Positions 49,794-58,241 of a stretch of DNA of 64,000 bases are shown here, piece by piece (position 1 is the stretch's first letter; each line of letters begins with the position of its first letter). Origin of the DNA: Nocardioides daejeonensis (GTDB lineage Bacteria > Actinomycetota > Actinomycetes > Propionibacteriales > Nocardioidaceae); NCBI RefSeq assembly GCF_003194585.1, contig NZ_QHKZ01000006.1, positions 1-64,000 of the forward strand, written 5' to 3'. A program made the translations under genes and the position numbers. The notes under the pieces are model-generated. The model ran no database searches, had not been told where the DNA came from, and saw only the letters and a program-made list of their open reading frames with translations.

Positions 49794-50371
49794 CAGCAGG
49801 CACCGCCCGGCAACGACTGCGCCACCGGTCCCGAGTACCTCTCTCGACCGTCCGCCGGAGCGCGGTGGGCCAGTGCGGTCCGCAGCATCGCGCGACCGCG
49901 GTGGATCCGGGAGCGCACGGTGCCGAGCTTGGCTCCGAGGATCTCCGCAATCTCCTCGTAGCTGAGTCCCTCGATGTCGCAGAGCACCACGGCCGCCCGG
50001 AAGTCGGGCGGCAGCTGCGCGAGCGCCTGCTCCACGTCGTCGTCGAACGTCTGGTCGGCGTACGCCTCGTGCGGCGCGCCGTGCGAGCTGTGCAACCGGG
50101 CGGCCCGCTCGTCGCTGAGCGCGTCGAAGCGGATCCGCTGCTTGCGGCGCGCGCCGTCGAGGAAGAGGTTGGTGGTGATCCGGTGCAGCCAGCCCTCGAA
50201 GGTCCCCGGCGTGTAGGTGGGCAGCGAGCGGAAGACCCGCACGAAGACGTCTTGGGTGAGGTCCTCGGCATCGGCGGCGTTGCCCGTCAGCCGGTAGGCG
50301 AGCCGGTAGACCCGGTCGGAGTGCTCGCTGACGATCTGCTCCCACGTGGGAACCTGCTCGGTCGTCGTCAC
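49793..50371 (-). CDS. sigE: ECF sigma factor SigE
   Basis: A 192-residue ECF sigma factor. Region 2 has [20 protein letters not shown] and [12 protein letters not shown]; region 4 has [20 protein letters not shown] and [20 protein letters not shown]. The GTG at 50371 follows AGGAGGG by 4-5 nt. The context of an anti-sigma gene, htrA downstream and an O-methyltransferase divergent upstream matches mycobacterial sigE. It directs envelope-stress transcription. GGTTC-type repeats upstream (50425-50500) may belong to its promoter, but no GGAAC/GTT pair at correct spacing was found. Confidence 0.95.
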   Translation of the reverse strand: MTTTEQVPTWEQIVSEHSDRVYRLAYRLTGNAADAEDLTQDVFVRVFRSLPTYTPGTFEGWLHRITTNLFLDGARRKQRIRFDALSDERAARLHSSHGAPHEAYADQTFDDDVEQALAQLPPDFRAAVVLCDIEGLSYEEIAEILGAKLGTVRSRIHRGRAMLRTALAHRAPADGRERYSGPVAQSLPGGAC

Positions 50372-50588
50372 AACACCCTCCTGGGACTTCCTGCGTAGCA
50401 CGCTTGCTCCTTCACCGTAGGGATCCCTGCTGAGAGGAACCTGAACGAACCTGTCACGGACGCTGGGAATCCTCATCTCCGCTCAACGAACCGGGGCGCG
50501 TCCGTGTTCCCCTCTGCTGTTCCCGCCCGCACGCCGCACGGCAACAGCAGAGCTGTCGGCTCGCGCGATAAGGTCGGGTGCCTTAGAC

Positions 50589-51263
50589 GTGTCGCGGCCT
50601 GAGGAGGCAGCCATCACCACTCCGATCAAGCCCTCGAGTTGGACCTGGGCCGAGCAGTTCGTGCCCGAAGACGAGATCCTCGCCTCCGCCCGGGCACGCG
50701 CTCAGGAGGTCGGTGTGGTGCCGATCGGCTCCGGTGTCGGCGCCACCCTCCAGTTCCTCGCCTCCGTGCTCGACGCCCGTGCCGTCGTCGAGATCGGCAC
50801 CGGGACGGGCGTCTCCGGTCTGTGGCTGCTGCGCGGGATGCGCGCCGACGGCGTCCTCACCACCGTCGACGTCGAAGCCGAGCACCAGCGGCTCGCCAAG
50901 GAGAGCTTCGCTGAGGCGGGCATCCCCGCCCAGCGGGCGCGCGCGATCCCCGGCGCCGCGCTCGACGTGCTGCCCCGACTGACCGACGGCCACTACGACC
51001 TCGTCTTCTGCGACGGCGACAAGCGCGAGTACGCCGACTACCTGGCCGAGGCGCTGCGGCTCCTCCGCCCAGGTGGCGTGGTCTGCTTCGACAACGCGCT
51101 CTGGCACGACCGGGTCGCCGACCCGGCTCAGCGCGACCCGGAGACCGTCGCTATCCGTGAACTCGGCCGGACCGTGATCGAGCACGAGGGCCTGGTGCCG
51201 GTGCTGCTGCCCGTCGGCGACGGCTTGCTGGCCGCGAAGAAGGTGTGGATCCCGGAGAGCTGA
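50589..51263 (+). CDS. O-methyltransferase (Rv1220c-like)
   Basis: A 224-residue class I SAM methyltransferase of the catechol/caffeoyl-CoA type. It has VVEIGTGTGVSGLWLLRGM (motif I) and FCDGDKREYADYL, with Asp residues positioned for Mg2+. It is divergent from sigE, as in mycobacteria. Substrate unknown. The GTG at 50589 has no ribosome-binding site. A near-perfect GAGGAGG (50601-50607) lies inside the frame, 5 nt before an ATC codon at 50613, so an unusual start there cannot be excluded; it would remove eight residues. Confidence 0.88.
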   Translation: MSRPEEAAITTPIKPSSWTWAEQFVPEDEILASARARAQEVGVVPIGSGVGATLQFLASVLDARAVVEIGTGTGVSGLWLLRGMRADGVLTTVDVEAEHQRLAKESFAEAGIPAQRARAIPGAALDVLPRLTDGHYDLVFCDGDKREYADYLAEALRLLRPGGVVCFDNALWHDRVADPAQRDPETVAIRELGRTVIEHEGLVPVLLPVGDGLLAAKKVWIPES

Positions 51264-51287
51264 CCGGCCCCGGGCCGCTCGGCGAGC

Positions 51288-51626
51288 TCAGGCGCGCGGC
51301 GTGGAGGCGAAGCCGGCGGCGCCCTGGGCGACCGCGAGGATGTCGCACTCCTCGATCAGGATCGGGGCGCTGCCGATGAGCAGCGAGCCCGCCGACTCGG
51401 CCGCACCAGCGGTGAACGTCTCCTGGAACGCCGTCCGCTCCTCGTCGGACTCGAAGACGTAGCAGCCCTCGAACCACTCCCCTGCGCGCATCCGCCAGGT
51501 CTTGAAGGCCAGCCCCGGCTTGCCTTCGAACCGCTCGTGCGAGGCGTCGGCGACGTAGTCGGCAAGGCGGTCGTTGACCTCCGGTGCCGCATCGACGAGA
51601 GACCAGCGGACGGTGAGGCCCTTCAT
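51288..51626 (-). CDS. YdhR-like small monooxygenase-fold protein
   Basis: A 112-residue protein resembling dimeric alpha/beta-barrel YdhR proteins (GLAFKTWRMRAGEWFEGCYV, FESDEERTAFQETFT, SLLIGSAPILIEECDILAV). YdhR-type proteins are putative heme- or substrate-binding monooxygenases without proven activity. The ATG overlaps the aminopeptidase stop by 4 nt and follows GGAGGG by 6 nt, so it is in the DUF3117-pepA operon. Fold assignment is from pattern only. Confidence 0.75.
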   Translation of the reverse strand: MKGLTVRWSLVDAAPEVNDRLADYVADASHERFEGKPGLAFKTWRMRAGEWFEGCYVFESDEERTAFQETFTAGAAESAGSLLIGSAPILIEECDILAVAQGAAGFASTPRA

Positions 51627-53128
51627 CGGATTCCCTCCAGGGGGTCGGGCTGCTCCAGCCAGCTGAGCAGCGTGCGGGCACCGAAACCGGTCGGCCCGGC
51701 GGTCCATTCGTCCCACTCCTCCAGCGCATCGCCCACGGAGGCGATGTCGAGGTGCGCCCAGGGCAGGCCGCCGGCGAAGTGCTGGAGGAAGAGGGCGGCA
51801 GTGATGGCGCCCGGCCTGCCCGCACCGTTGTCGCCGTCGGCGACCTTGGAGGCGACCTTCTCCTCGTAGACATCGGCCAGCGGCATCCGCCACAGGTCTT
51901 CGCCGGAGCGGCTGCTCGCGGCAGCCATCTGGCCGGCGAGCGCGTCGTGGTTGGCGAAGAAGCCACCGGTGCGCAGGCCGAGTGCCACCTTCATGGCACC
52001 GGTCAGGGTGGCAACGTCGACGATCGCGTCGGGAGCGAGCTCCTGCGCCGCCCAGGCCATCGCATCGGCAAGCACCAGACGCCCCTCGGCATCGGTGTTG
52101 GTGACCTCGGTGGTGCGCCCGCCGACATGGCGGATCACGTCGCCGGGGCGGAACGCCGAGGCGCCGATGGCGTTCTCGGCGCTGGCCACCAGGCCGGTCA
52201 CCCGCACCGGGCAGCCCAGCTCGGCGAGCGCAGCGAGCGTGGCGATCACGACCGCCGCACCCGTCATGTCGCGCTTCATGTTGACCATCGCCTCGCCCGG
52301 CTTGATCGAGAGCCCGCCGGTGTCGAAGGTGATCCCCTTGCCGACCAGCGCGATGTGGCCCGGCCGGGCGATCCGCTTCGGCGGCGTGTAGCTCAGCTCG
52401 ATCAGCCGCGGCGGCGTGGCCGAGGCGGCCCCCACGGCGAGGATGCCTCCGAATCCGTGCTCGGCCAGCCACGCCTCATCCCGTACGACGACGGCGACGC
52501 CTCGGTCGGCGGCGGCAGCCACCGCCTGGTCGGCGAGCCACTGCGGGTTCTTGAGGTTGGAGGGTGTGGTGGACAGGAAGCGTGCCAGCCAGCCGGCGCG
52601 GGCTACCGCCTCCGCCCGGGCCACCACGTCGCTGCGGGAGGGGTCTGCGTCGAGGAGGAAGCGGCGTACCGGCTGGGTGCGCGGGCCCTCCTTGCGCCAG
52701 TGGAACTCGAAGGAGCCGAGCGTCGTGCCGACGACGAGGTCCCGCAGCTGCGCATCGTCGAGGTCGCCGGCGAAGGTGACCACGACCTCTTCGCGCCCCT
52801 TCGCCGACCGGGCCAGCGCGGCACCGGCACGGCGGGCGGCACCCGGCCCGTCGCCCATGCCTACCAACAGCACCAGCGGGAAGCGCGGGTCGCCGGTGGC
52901 GTGCCTGACCACCGCTGCCTCGGAGAGCTCGTGGAGCGCCACCAGCTCGGACAGGTCGAGAGCAAGGGCGGTGCAGAGATCCGCGCCGGCTCCGATCGCC
53001 TCAGCGTCCGTGAGGCGGACGCCGACGGCCACGGCCGGAGCCGCGTCGAGGTCGAGCGCCGACACCCCGAGCGAGTGTGTGGGCGGCTCGACCTGCTGCG
53101 GCAGGCCGTGGCCGACGGCGGGGGCCAC
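51623..53128 (-). CDS. pepA: Leucyl aminopeptidase (M17)
   Basis: A 501-residue M17 aminopeptidase. The catalytic core has GKGITFDTGGLSIKP (metal and catalytic Lys), MTGAAVVIATLAALAE, the family signature NTDAEGRLVLAD and an Arg region. The N-terminal half is the variable regulatory domain. It needs two divalent metals and removes N-terminal Leu and similar residues. The GTG start lies 5 nt after DUF3117. Normal length. Confidence 0.94.
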   Translation of the reverse strand: MAPAVGHGLPQQVEPPTHSLGVSALDLDAAPAVAVGVRLTDAEAIGAGADLCTALALDLSELVALHELSEAAVVRHATGDPRFPLVLLVGMGDGPGAARRAGAALARSAKGREEVVVTFAGDLDDAQLRDLVVGTTLGSFEFHWRKEGPRTQPVRRFLLDADPSRSDVVARAEAVARAGWLARFLSTTPSNLKNPQWLADQAVAAAADRGVAVVVRDEAWLAEHGFGGILAVGAASATPPRLIELSYTPPKRIARPGHIALVGKGITFDTGGLSIKPGEAMVNMKRDMTGAAVVIATLAALAELGCPVRVTGLVASAENAIGASAFRPGDVIRHVGGRTTEVTNTDAEGRLVLADAMAWAAQELAPDAIVDVATLTGAMKVALGLRTGGFFANHDALAGQMAAASSRSGEDLWRMPLADVYEEKVASKVADGDNGAGRPGAITAALFLQHFAGGLPWAHLDIASVGDALEEWDEWTAGPTGFGARTLLSWLEQPDPLEGIR

Positions 53129-53133
53129 GGAGG

Positions 53134-53301
53134 TCAGCCCACTACTTCCTTGAGCGCGTCACCGAGGGCTGTCGCCTCGTCGGCGTTCAGCTCGACAACG
53201 AGCCGGCCACCACCCTCCAAGGGAACGCGCATGACAATGCCACGGCCTTCCTTGGTGACCTCGAGCGGACCATCACCGGTCCGCGGCTTCATTGCCGCCA
53301 T
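53134..53301 (-). CDS. DUF3117 small protein
   Basis: A 55-residue protein beginning MAAMKPRTGDGPLEVTKEGR with RLVVELNADEATALGDAL, the nearly invariant DUF3117 sequence of actinobacteria. The ATG follows AGAGGTG. Function unknown; its high conservation suggests a housekeeping role. First gene of a DUF3117-pepA-YdhR-like unit. Confidence 0.93.
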   Translation of the reverse strand: MAAMKPRTGDGPLEVTKEGRGIVMRVPLEGGGRLVVELNADEATALGDALKEVVG

Positions 53302-53452
53302 CCGCACACCTCTTCCACAGGGGTTCGATCGGTGCCGACCACCCGGGATCGACACCTCTGGCCACCATTATCCCCTATCGGCCCGCCAACGTGACACCGA
53401 CCACCTCGACGGCTGGCAGACTCGTCCTCGACCTACGACTCCGGGAGTTCCC

Positions 53453-54262
53453 ATGACAGCTGGATCCGGCTCCGACCTGCCGGTGCTGCTCGACGTCGAC
53501 GGCGGCGTCGCCACCATCACGCTGAACCGGCCCGATGCGATGAACAGCCTCGACATCGCTACCAAGAACGCCCTGCTCGAGGCCGTGACGTCGGTCGCCG
53601 AGGATCCGGAGGTGCGGTGCGTCGTCCTCACCGGCACCGGGCGCGGCTTCTGCGTCGGTCAGGATCTCAAGGAGCACGTCGAGCTGCTCGCCTCCGGCAG
53701 CAGCGACGCGCTCTTCACCACGGTCGCCGAGCACTACAACCCGATCGTCACCGCGGTGGCGACGATGCCGAAGCCGGTCATCGCCGCAGTCCAAGGCGTG
53801 GCGGCCGGAGCCGGAGCCAGCCTCGCCTTCGCCTGCGACTTCCGCTTGGCCGCCGAGACCGGCGGCTTCAACCTGGCCTTCGCCGGGATCGGCCTCTCCT
53901 GCGACACCGGCTCGTCCTGGAGCCTGCCGCGCCTCGTCGGCCAGGCGAAGGCCCTGGAGCTGCTGCTCCTCCCCCGCACCCTCGGCGCCGCCGAGGCGCT
54001 GGAGCTCGGCCTGGTCAACCAGGTGCTGCCGGCCGCGGAGCTCGATGACGCCGTCGCCGCCCTGGCCACCCGGCTCGCGGCCGGGCCCACCGTGGCGTAC
54101 GGCGCGATTCGGCGCTCGGTACGTCACGCAGCGGGCACCGACCTCGCCCGGGCGCTCACGTTCGAGGACGAGATGATGACCCTCACCGGCGCAACCGAGG
54201 ACCACCGCGCCGCGGTGGCCTCGTTCGTCGCGAAGGAGAAGCCGGTCTTCCACGGACGCTGA
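53453..54262 (+). CDS. Enoyl-CoA hydratase/isomerase family protein
   Basis: A 269-residue crotonase. Landmarks are TLNRPDAMNSLD, the oxyanion-hole GFCVGQDLKEH and VAAGAGASLAFACDFRLA, and LPRLVGQAKALELLLLPR. The pattern GQDLKE and the Asp in GLSCDTGSSW resemble PaaG-type isomerases of phenylacetate degradation, though no other paa gene is present. Glu at the usual hydratase positions is not evident. The ATG at 53453 follows GGGAG by 5 nt. Monocistronic. Confidence 0.9.
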   Translation: MTAGSGSDLPVLLDVDGGVATITLNRPDAMNSLDIATKNALLEAVTSVAEDPEVRCVVLTGTGRGFCVGQDLKEHVELLASGSSDALFTTVAEHYNPIVTAVATMPKPVIAAVQGVAAGAGASLAFACDFRLAAETGGFNLAFAGIGLSCDTGSSWSLPRLVGQAKALELLLLPRTLGAAEALELGLVNQVLPAAELDDAVAALATRLAAGPTVAYGAIRRSVRHAAGTDLARALTFEDEMMTLTGATEDHRAAVASFVAKEKPVFHGR

Positions 54263-54370
54263 GGCTGTTCCCCGGGCCCAGCCCGGCCCTGGGGGTCATC
54301 CGGCTGACCGATCGGTCGGCTTTCAGCACGCATCGCCCACCGATGGGGTCGCTTGGGCACAATCGGCACC

Positions 54371-55309
54371 GTGACGTCCGAGAGCTTTGAGGGAGCGCGT
54401 CTCTTCACCGAGTCCGCGCGGCACATCGTCGACTACCTGACCCAGCACACCCCGCTGAGTACCTGGTCGGTGAGCCGGATCAGCGGCGGCGAGCAGGTGC
54501 ACGTGCACGTCGCGGGAGGGTCGTTGATCACGACCGGGCAACGGGTGCCCTGGGACGTCACCTTCTGCAAGCAGATGTCGGAAGGGGCGGCCAGCATCGT
54601 GCCGGACTCGCACCACGACCGGTCCTACTGCCGGCTGCCGGCATCGGCCGAGGTGCGTTCCTATGCGGGAGTCCCGCTCACCGATGACGACGGTGACCTC
54701 TTCGGCACGCTCTGCGGCGTAGGTCCGCAGCCGCTGGCCGATGCGAGCCTCGTCGAGCCGGAGCTGATCGAGCTCTTCGGTCGCCTCCTGTCCGCACAGC
54801 TGATCTCCTCCCGCGAGCAGGATCGCGACGACCACGAGGCCGCACTCGCCCGCGCGGAGGCGCAGTCCGACGCCCTCACCGGACTGCTCAACCGGCGCGG
54901 CTGGGATCTGGTCGCTGGCGAGGCCCAAGACCGTGTCGACGCCTACGCCGATCCGGTCGCGGTCATCGTGATCGACCTCGACGGCCTCAAGCAGATCAAT
55001 GATCGCGAGGGCCACGTGCACGGCGATGCCCTGCTCCGCCGGGCCGCGACGACACTGCGCGCCGCAGCAGGACCGGAGGACCAGGTTGCCCGCTACGGCG
55101 GCGACGAGTTCTCGGTGCTCTGCAACGGCCTCACCACCGCCGACAGTGCCGGGCGCCTGGCCGACCTGCTCGGCGCGCTGCACACCGCCGGTGTCGCCGC
55201 TTCGGGCGGGATCGCCCTCACCACGCCGGGCCCGGAGAGTGTGCTGCGCGCCTTCGAACAGGCCGACCGGGCGATGTACGCCGACAAGCAGGAGCGCCGC
55301 TCGAGTTGA
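54371..55309 (+). CDS. GAF-GGDEF diguanylate cyclase
   Basis: A 312-residue cytosolic signalling protein. A GAF domain (residues about 15-150: VTFCKQMSEGAA, RSYAGVPLTDDDGDLFGTLC) is joined by a short coiled segment to a GGDEF domain (DALTGLLNRRGWD, VIVIDLDGLKQIND, RYGGDEFSVL). The active motif GGDEF is intact, so cyclic-di-GMP synthesis is likely. The inhibitory RxxD is GPED, so product inhibition may be lost. The GTG at 54371 lies 7 nt after CACAAT without a ribosome-binding site. The signal is unknown. Confidence 0.9.
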   Translation: MTSESFEGARLFTESARHIVDYLTQHTPLSTWSVSRISGGEQVHVHVAGGSLITTGQRVPWDVTFCKQMSEGAASIVPDSHHDRSYCRLPASAEVRSYAGVPLTDDDGDLFGTLCGVGPQPLADASLVEPELIELFGRLLSAQLISSREQDRDDHEAALARAEAQSDALTGLLNRRGWDLVAGEAQDRVDAYADPVAVIVIDLDGLKQINDREGHVHGDALLRRAATTLRAAAGPEDQVARYGGDEFSVLCNGLTTADSAGRLADLLGALHTAGVAASGGIALTTPGPESVLRAFEQADRAMYADKQERRSS

Positions 55310-55361
55310 GGTTCCGCGAGTAGCGCCCCGCACCGTCAGGCGCTGGCTGTGCCGGGAGGGG

Positions 55362-55865
55362 TCAGATCTTGGAGAGCACGTACGCCCACGTGAAGATGCA
55401 CACCCCGACCAGCATGCCCAGATGGGCGAGGATCGAGAGCCCCGGACCACTGCTCCACGAGTCGCCGATGGCGGCCGAGGAGTGTCGGCCACGCGAAGGC
55501 ATCCAGCGCACCAGGATCATCAGGCCCGCCACCGTGGTCAGCCAGAAGAGGCCGAGCGCCGCGACACCGATCTGCGAGTCGCCCGTGCCGTCGCCGAACC
55601 CGGTCACCAGGAAGACGGTCCAGGTGGCGACGGCGGCCAGGCCGGCGATCGTGTGCACGTTGAGCAGGAGCGAGGAGGTCTGCAGGCGGCCCGCCACGGG
55701 ATCGTCTCCGCGCAGCCGGACCCGCGTCAGGACCACCACGACCAGCGCGAGCGCGGTGAGCACGTAGATGCCGAGTGTCAGCTTCTCCGACGTGACCCAG
55801 TCCAACGCATCACTGGCGGCATAGCCCAGGGCCTGGGCGATCATCGGGAACTGCACGGTCGCCAA
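55362..55865 (-). CDS. Four-helix membrane protein of unknown function
   Basis: A 167-residue protein with four probable membrane helices (LTLGIYVLTALALVVVVLT, LLNVHTIAGLAAVATWTVFL, IGVAALGLFWLTTVAGLMIL, GLSILAHLGMLVGVCIFTWA). His residues in helices 2 and 4 could coordinate heme, but this is only suggestive. The TTG at 55865 follows GAGG by 5 nt; GTG starts at 55895 and 55859 are alternatives, the first overlapping the upstream gene. Family not recognised. Confidence 0.72.
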   Translation of the reverse strand: MATVQFPMIAQALGYAASDALDWVTSEKLTLGIYVLTALALVVVVLTRVRLRGDDPVAGRLQTSSLLLNVHTIAGLAAVATWTVFLVTGFGDGTGDSQIGVAALGLFWLTTVAGLMILVRWMPSRGRHSSAAIGDSWSSGPGLSILAHLGMLVGVCIFTWAYVLSKI

Positions 55866-55872
55866 GTGTGCC

Positions 55873-56178
55873 TCATCCCTCGGCGTCGTCGCCACGGCCG
55901 GGCCCGTCCACCGGATCCGGGGCAGGCGCCTCGGATGCGGCGAGCTGTCGTTCGAGCCGGGTCAACAACTCGTCGACCTCGGTCATGGAGTAGCCACGGA
56001 CGACGGTGCTGAAACGCGCCTGGCGCAGCTCGCGGGCGCTCACCGGCCCGTCGCCCGCGGGCAGCCGGCCGGACCGGTCGGGTCCTTGCTCCTTCATCGG
56101 CGCGCCGCCCCCGGCAGCGACCACGGCGACGCCGCCCAGGAGCAGGACCGCCACGACAGCGAGGATCCACATCATCAT
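55873..56178 (-). CDS. DivIVA-domain membrane protein
   Basis: A 101-residue protein with an N-terminal membrane helix (WILAVVAVLLLGGVAVVAAG) and a DivIVA-like motif, LRQARFSTVVRGYSMTEVDE, that continues into a short helix. The full coiled-coil of Wag31/DivIVA is absent. Such mini-proteins are found next to LOG-family and dapE genes in actinobacteria. It may sense or recruit to curved membrane at poles or septa. It starts 7 nt after the LOG-family gene. Confidence 0.85.
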   Translation of the reverse strand: MMMWILAVVAVLLLGGVAVVAAGGGAPMKEQGPDRSGRLPAGDGPVSARELRQARFSTVVRGYSMTEVDELLTRLERQLAASEAPAPDPVDGPGRGDDAEG

Positions 56179-56185
56179 CGGGCGA

Positions 56186-56950
56186 TCACTCCGGACGGTG
56201 CGGCTCGGGCTGCTGGGCGCGACCGTGCCGAGCAGCCACCATGAGGTCGACGACCTCCTGCAGATCGTCGGTGACGGTGATCAGCTCCAGATCCTCGGAC
56301 GACATCTTCCCCTGGGCCGCGACCGTGTCGCGCAGCCAGTCGACCAGGCCGCCCCAGTAGTCGGTGCCGACCAGCACCACGGGGAACGAGGTGACCTTGC
56401 CGGTCTGCACGAGCGTCAGCGCCTCGAAGAGCTCGTCCAGCGTGCCGAGACCGCCAGGCAGCACCACGAAACCCTGGGAGTACTTCACGAACATCGTCTT
56501 GCGGGCGAAGAAGTAGCGGAAGTTGATGCCCATGTCGACCCACTGGTTGAGGCCGGACTCGAAGGGCAGCTCGATGCCGAGCCCGACGCTGATCCCGCCT
56601 GCCTCGCTGGCGCCCTTGTTGGCTGCCTCCATCGCTCCCGGTCCACCGCCGGTGATCACCGCGAAGCCGGCCTCCACCAGGCGCTGCGAGACCTCCACGC
56701 CCACCGCGTAGACCGGGTCGTCGACCCTGGTCCGGGCCGAGCCGAAGACCGCGATCGCGGGACCGAGCTCGGCCAACGCCCCGAACCCCTCCACGAACTC
56801 GGCCTGGATGCGCAGTACTCGCCACGGGTCGGTGTGGACCCAGTCGGTCGGATCGTGTGAGTCCAACAGACGCTGATCGGTCGTCGTCTCCTCGACGAGC
56901 GCGCGACGCAGGAGCACCGGCCCCCGTCGACGGTTCCTCGGCTCGCTCAC
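56186..56950 (-). CDS. TIGR00730/LOG-family nucleotide phosphoribohydrolase
   Basis: A 254-residue Rossmann-fold protein with both LOG signatures: TGGGPGAMEAANKGA and the catalytic LPGGLGTLDELFEAL (PGGxGTxxE). LOG enzymes release free bases from nucleoside 5'-monophosphates; Rv1205 makes cytokinins, while others act in nucleotide salvage. The N-terminal 45 residues extend beyond plant LOG. The GTG at 56950 follows AGGGGGGAG by 3-4 nt and overlaps the dapE stop by 4 nt (GTGA). Confidence 0.92.
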   Translation of the reverse strand: MSEPRNRRRGPVLLRRALVEETTTDQRLLDSHDPTDWVHTDPWRVLRIQAEFVEGFGALAELGPAIAVFGSARTRVDDPVYAVGVEVSQRLVEAGFAVITGGGPGAMEAANKGASEAGGISVGLGIELPFESGLNQWVDMGINFRYFFARKTMFVKYSQGFVVLPGGLGTLDELFEALTLVQTGKVTSFPVVLVGTDYWGGLVDWLRDTVAAQGKMSSEDLELITVTDDLQEVVDLMVAARHGRAQQPEPHRPE

Positions 56951-58035
56951 GCTCTCCCCCCTTCGACGCCTGCGGTGAGCCACGCGCGGAGGGTCCGCTC
57001 GCAGCGCTCGATGTGCTCGACCGGCACGTGCTCCTCCTGCTTGTGGGCCAATGTCGGATCGCCCGGACCGTAGTTCACGGCCGGGATGCCCAGGGTGCTG
57101 AACCTCGCCACGTCGGTCCAACCGAACTTCGGGGCGACCTGGCCGCCCACCTCCGCGACGAAGGCGGCTGCTGCCGGGACCTCGAGGCCCGGCAGCGCAC
57201 CCGGCGCGCTGTCGACCACCACGACGTCGTACGGCGCGAAGAAGGTGCGCAGGAAGGCCTCGGCCTCGGCCTCGGAGCGGTCCGGCGCGAACCGGTGGTT
57301 GACCGTGACGACGCACTCGTCGGGAAGCACGTTGCCGGCCACCCCGCCGGAGATGAAGACCGCGTTGAGGCCCTCGTGGTAGGTCAGCCCGTCGATCACC
57401 GGCCGGCGCGGCTCGTGCCGCTCGAGGCGGGCGAGGATGTCGGCCGCCTTGTGGATCGCGTTGCTGCCCATCCAGGCGCGTGCGGAGTGAGCCCGCTCGC
57501 CGTGCGTGCGTACCTCGACCCGGAGCGTGCCCTGGCACCCTGCCTCCACCGAGGCGTTGGAGGGCTCCATGAGGATGGCGAAGTCGGCCTCCAGGAGCTC
57601 CGGGTCGGACCGACTGAGCAGGTTGAGCCCGTTGAAGCGGGCCTCGACCTCCTCAGCCTCGTAGAAGATGAAGGTGACATCGCGGTTGGGCTCGGCGACC
57701 TCGACGGCGAGCTTGAGCGCCACCGCGACGCCACCCTTCATGTCACAGCTGCCCAGCCCGTGGAGCGTCCCGCCTTCGAGGCGCGCGGGCAGATTGTCGT
57801 TGAGCGGCACCGTGTCGAGGTGGCCGGCGATCACCACCCGCTCGGCACGGCCGAGCCGGGTGCGCGCGACCAGCGTGTTGCCGCGACGCGTCACCTCCAG
57901 GTGGCTGGCGGCCACGAGAACCGCCTCCACCGCGTCGGCGAGCTCCCGCTCCCGGTGGCTCACCGACTCGACGTCGACGAGCTGACGGGTCAGCTCCACG
58001 ACGTCGGTGCTGGTGTCGATGTGGAGGGCACTCAT
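56947..58035 (-). CDS. dapE: Succinyl-diaminopimelate desuccinylase
   Basis: A 362-residue M20 metallohydrolase of the actinobacterial DapE type. Metal ligands are visible: AGHLDTVPLND, GLGSCDMKGG, EAEEVEARFNGL, and LAHKQEEHVP near the C-terminus. It yields LL-diaminopimelate for lysine and peptidoglycan. The ATG at 58035 is chosen; a TTG at 58047 has weaker support. Its promoter must lie in the 206-nt gap to the divergent oxidase, most of which is a symmetric repeat array. Confidence 0.93.
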   Translation of the reverse strand: MSALHIDTSTDVVELTRQLVDVESVSHRERELADAVEAVLVAASHLEVTRRGNTLVARTRLGRAERVVIAGHLDTVPLNDNLPARLEGGTLHGLGSCDMKGGVAVALKLAVEVAEPNRDVTFIFYEAEEVEARFNGLNLLSRSDPELLEADFAILMEPSNASVEAGCQGTLRVEVRTHGERAHSARAWMGSNAIHKAADILARLERHEPRRPVIDGLTYHEGLNAVFISGGVAGNVLPDECVVTVNHRFAPDRSEAEAEAFLRTFFAPYDVVVVDSAPGALPGLEVPAAAAFVAEVGGQVAPKFGWTDVARFSTLGIPAVNYGPGDPTLAHKQEEHVPVEHIERCERTLRAWLTAGVEGGRA

Positions 58036-58057
58036 GTCTCCATCCAACCAGCCGCAC

Positions 58058-58196
58058 TGTCGAGTTCGCGCAAATGGCAGGTTGAGTTAGCGCGTATTGC
58101 GCCTTGAGTTCGCGCATATGGCGCGGGCACTGCCATTTGCGCGAACTGAACAGGGCGTTTGCGCGAACTCGACACGTCATACGCGCGAACTCGACA
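58058..58196. repeat. Dyad-symmetric 3+3 array of a 22-bp-period motif
   Basis: Six copies of a motif close to TCGAGTTCGCGCAAATGGC fill the dapE/oxidase gap. Three are direct, with GAGTT at 58062, 58084 and 58106. Three are inverted, with the paired end base at 58148, 58170 and 58192. The step is exactly 22 bp in each half and all pairs share the centre 58127. The core is GAGTT-n-GCGC-nn-AT-n-GC with variation between copies. There are no unique spacers, so it is not CRISPR. It could be an operator array or a repetitive element. Confidence 0.92.
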
Positions 58197-58241
58197 CGGC
58201 GGGCATGATGGGGAGCCCCGGAGGAGTCGGCAAGGAGACCC

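Noticed and set aside
50425-50500. SigE-type GGAAC/GTT autoregulatory promoter upstream of sigE
   Set aside because: GGTTC and GGAAC strings recur, but none is paired with a -10 motif at the right spacing and orientation.
58058-58196. CRISPR array
   Set aside because: The repeats are contiguous with no unique spacers, half are inverted, copies vary, and no cas gene is near.
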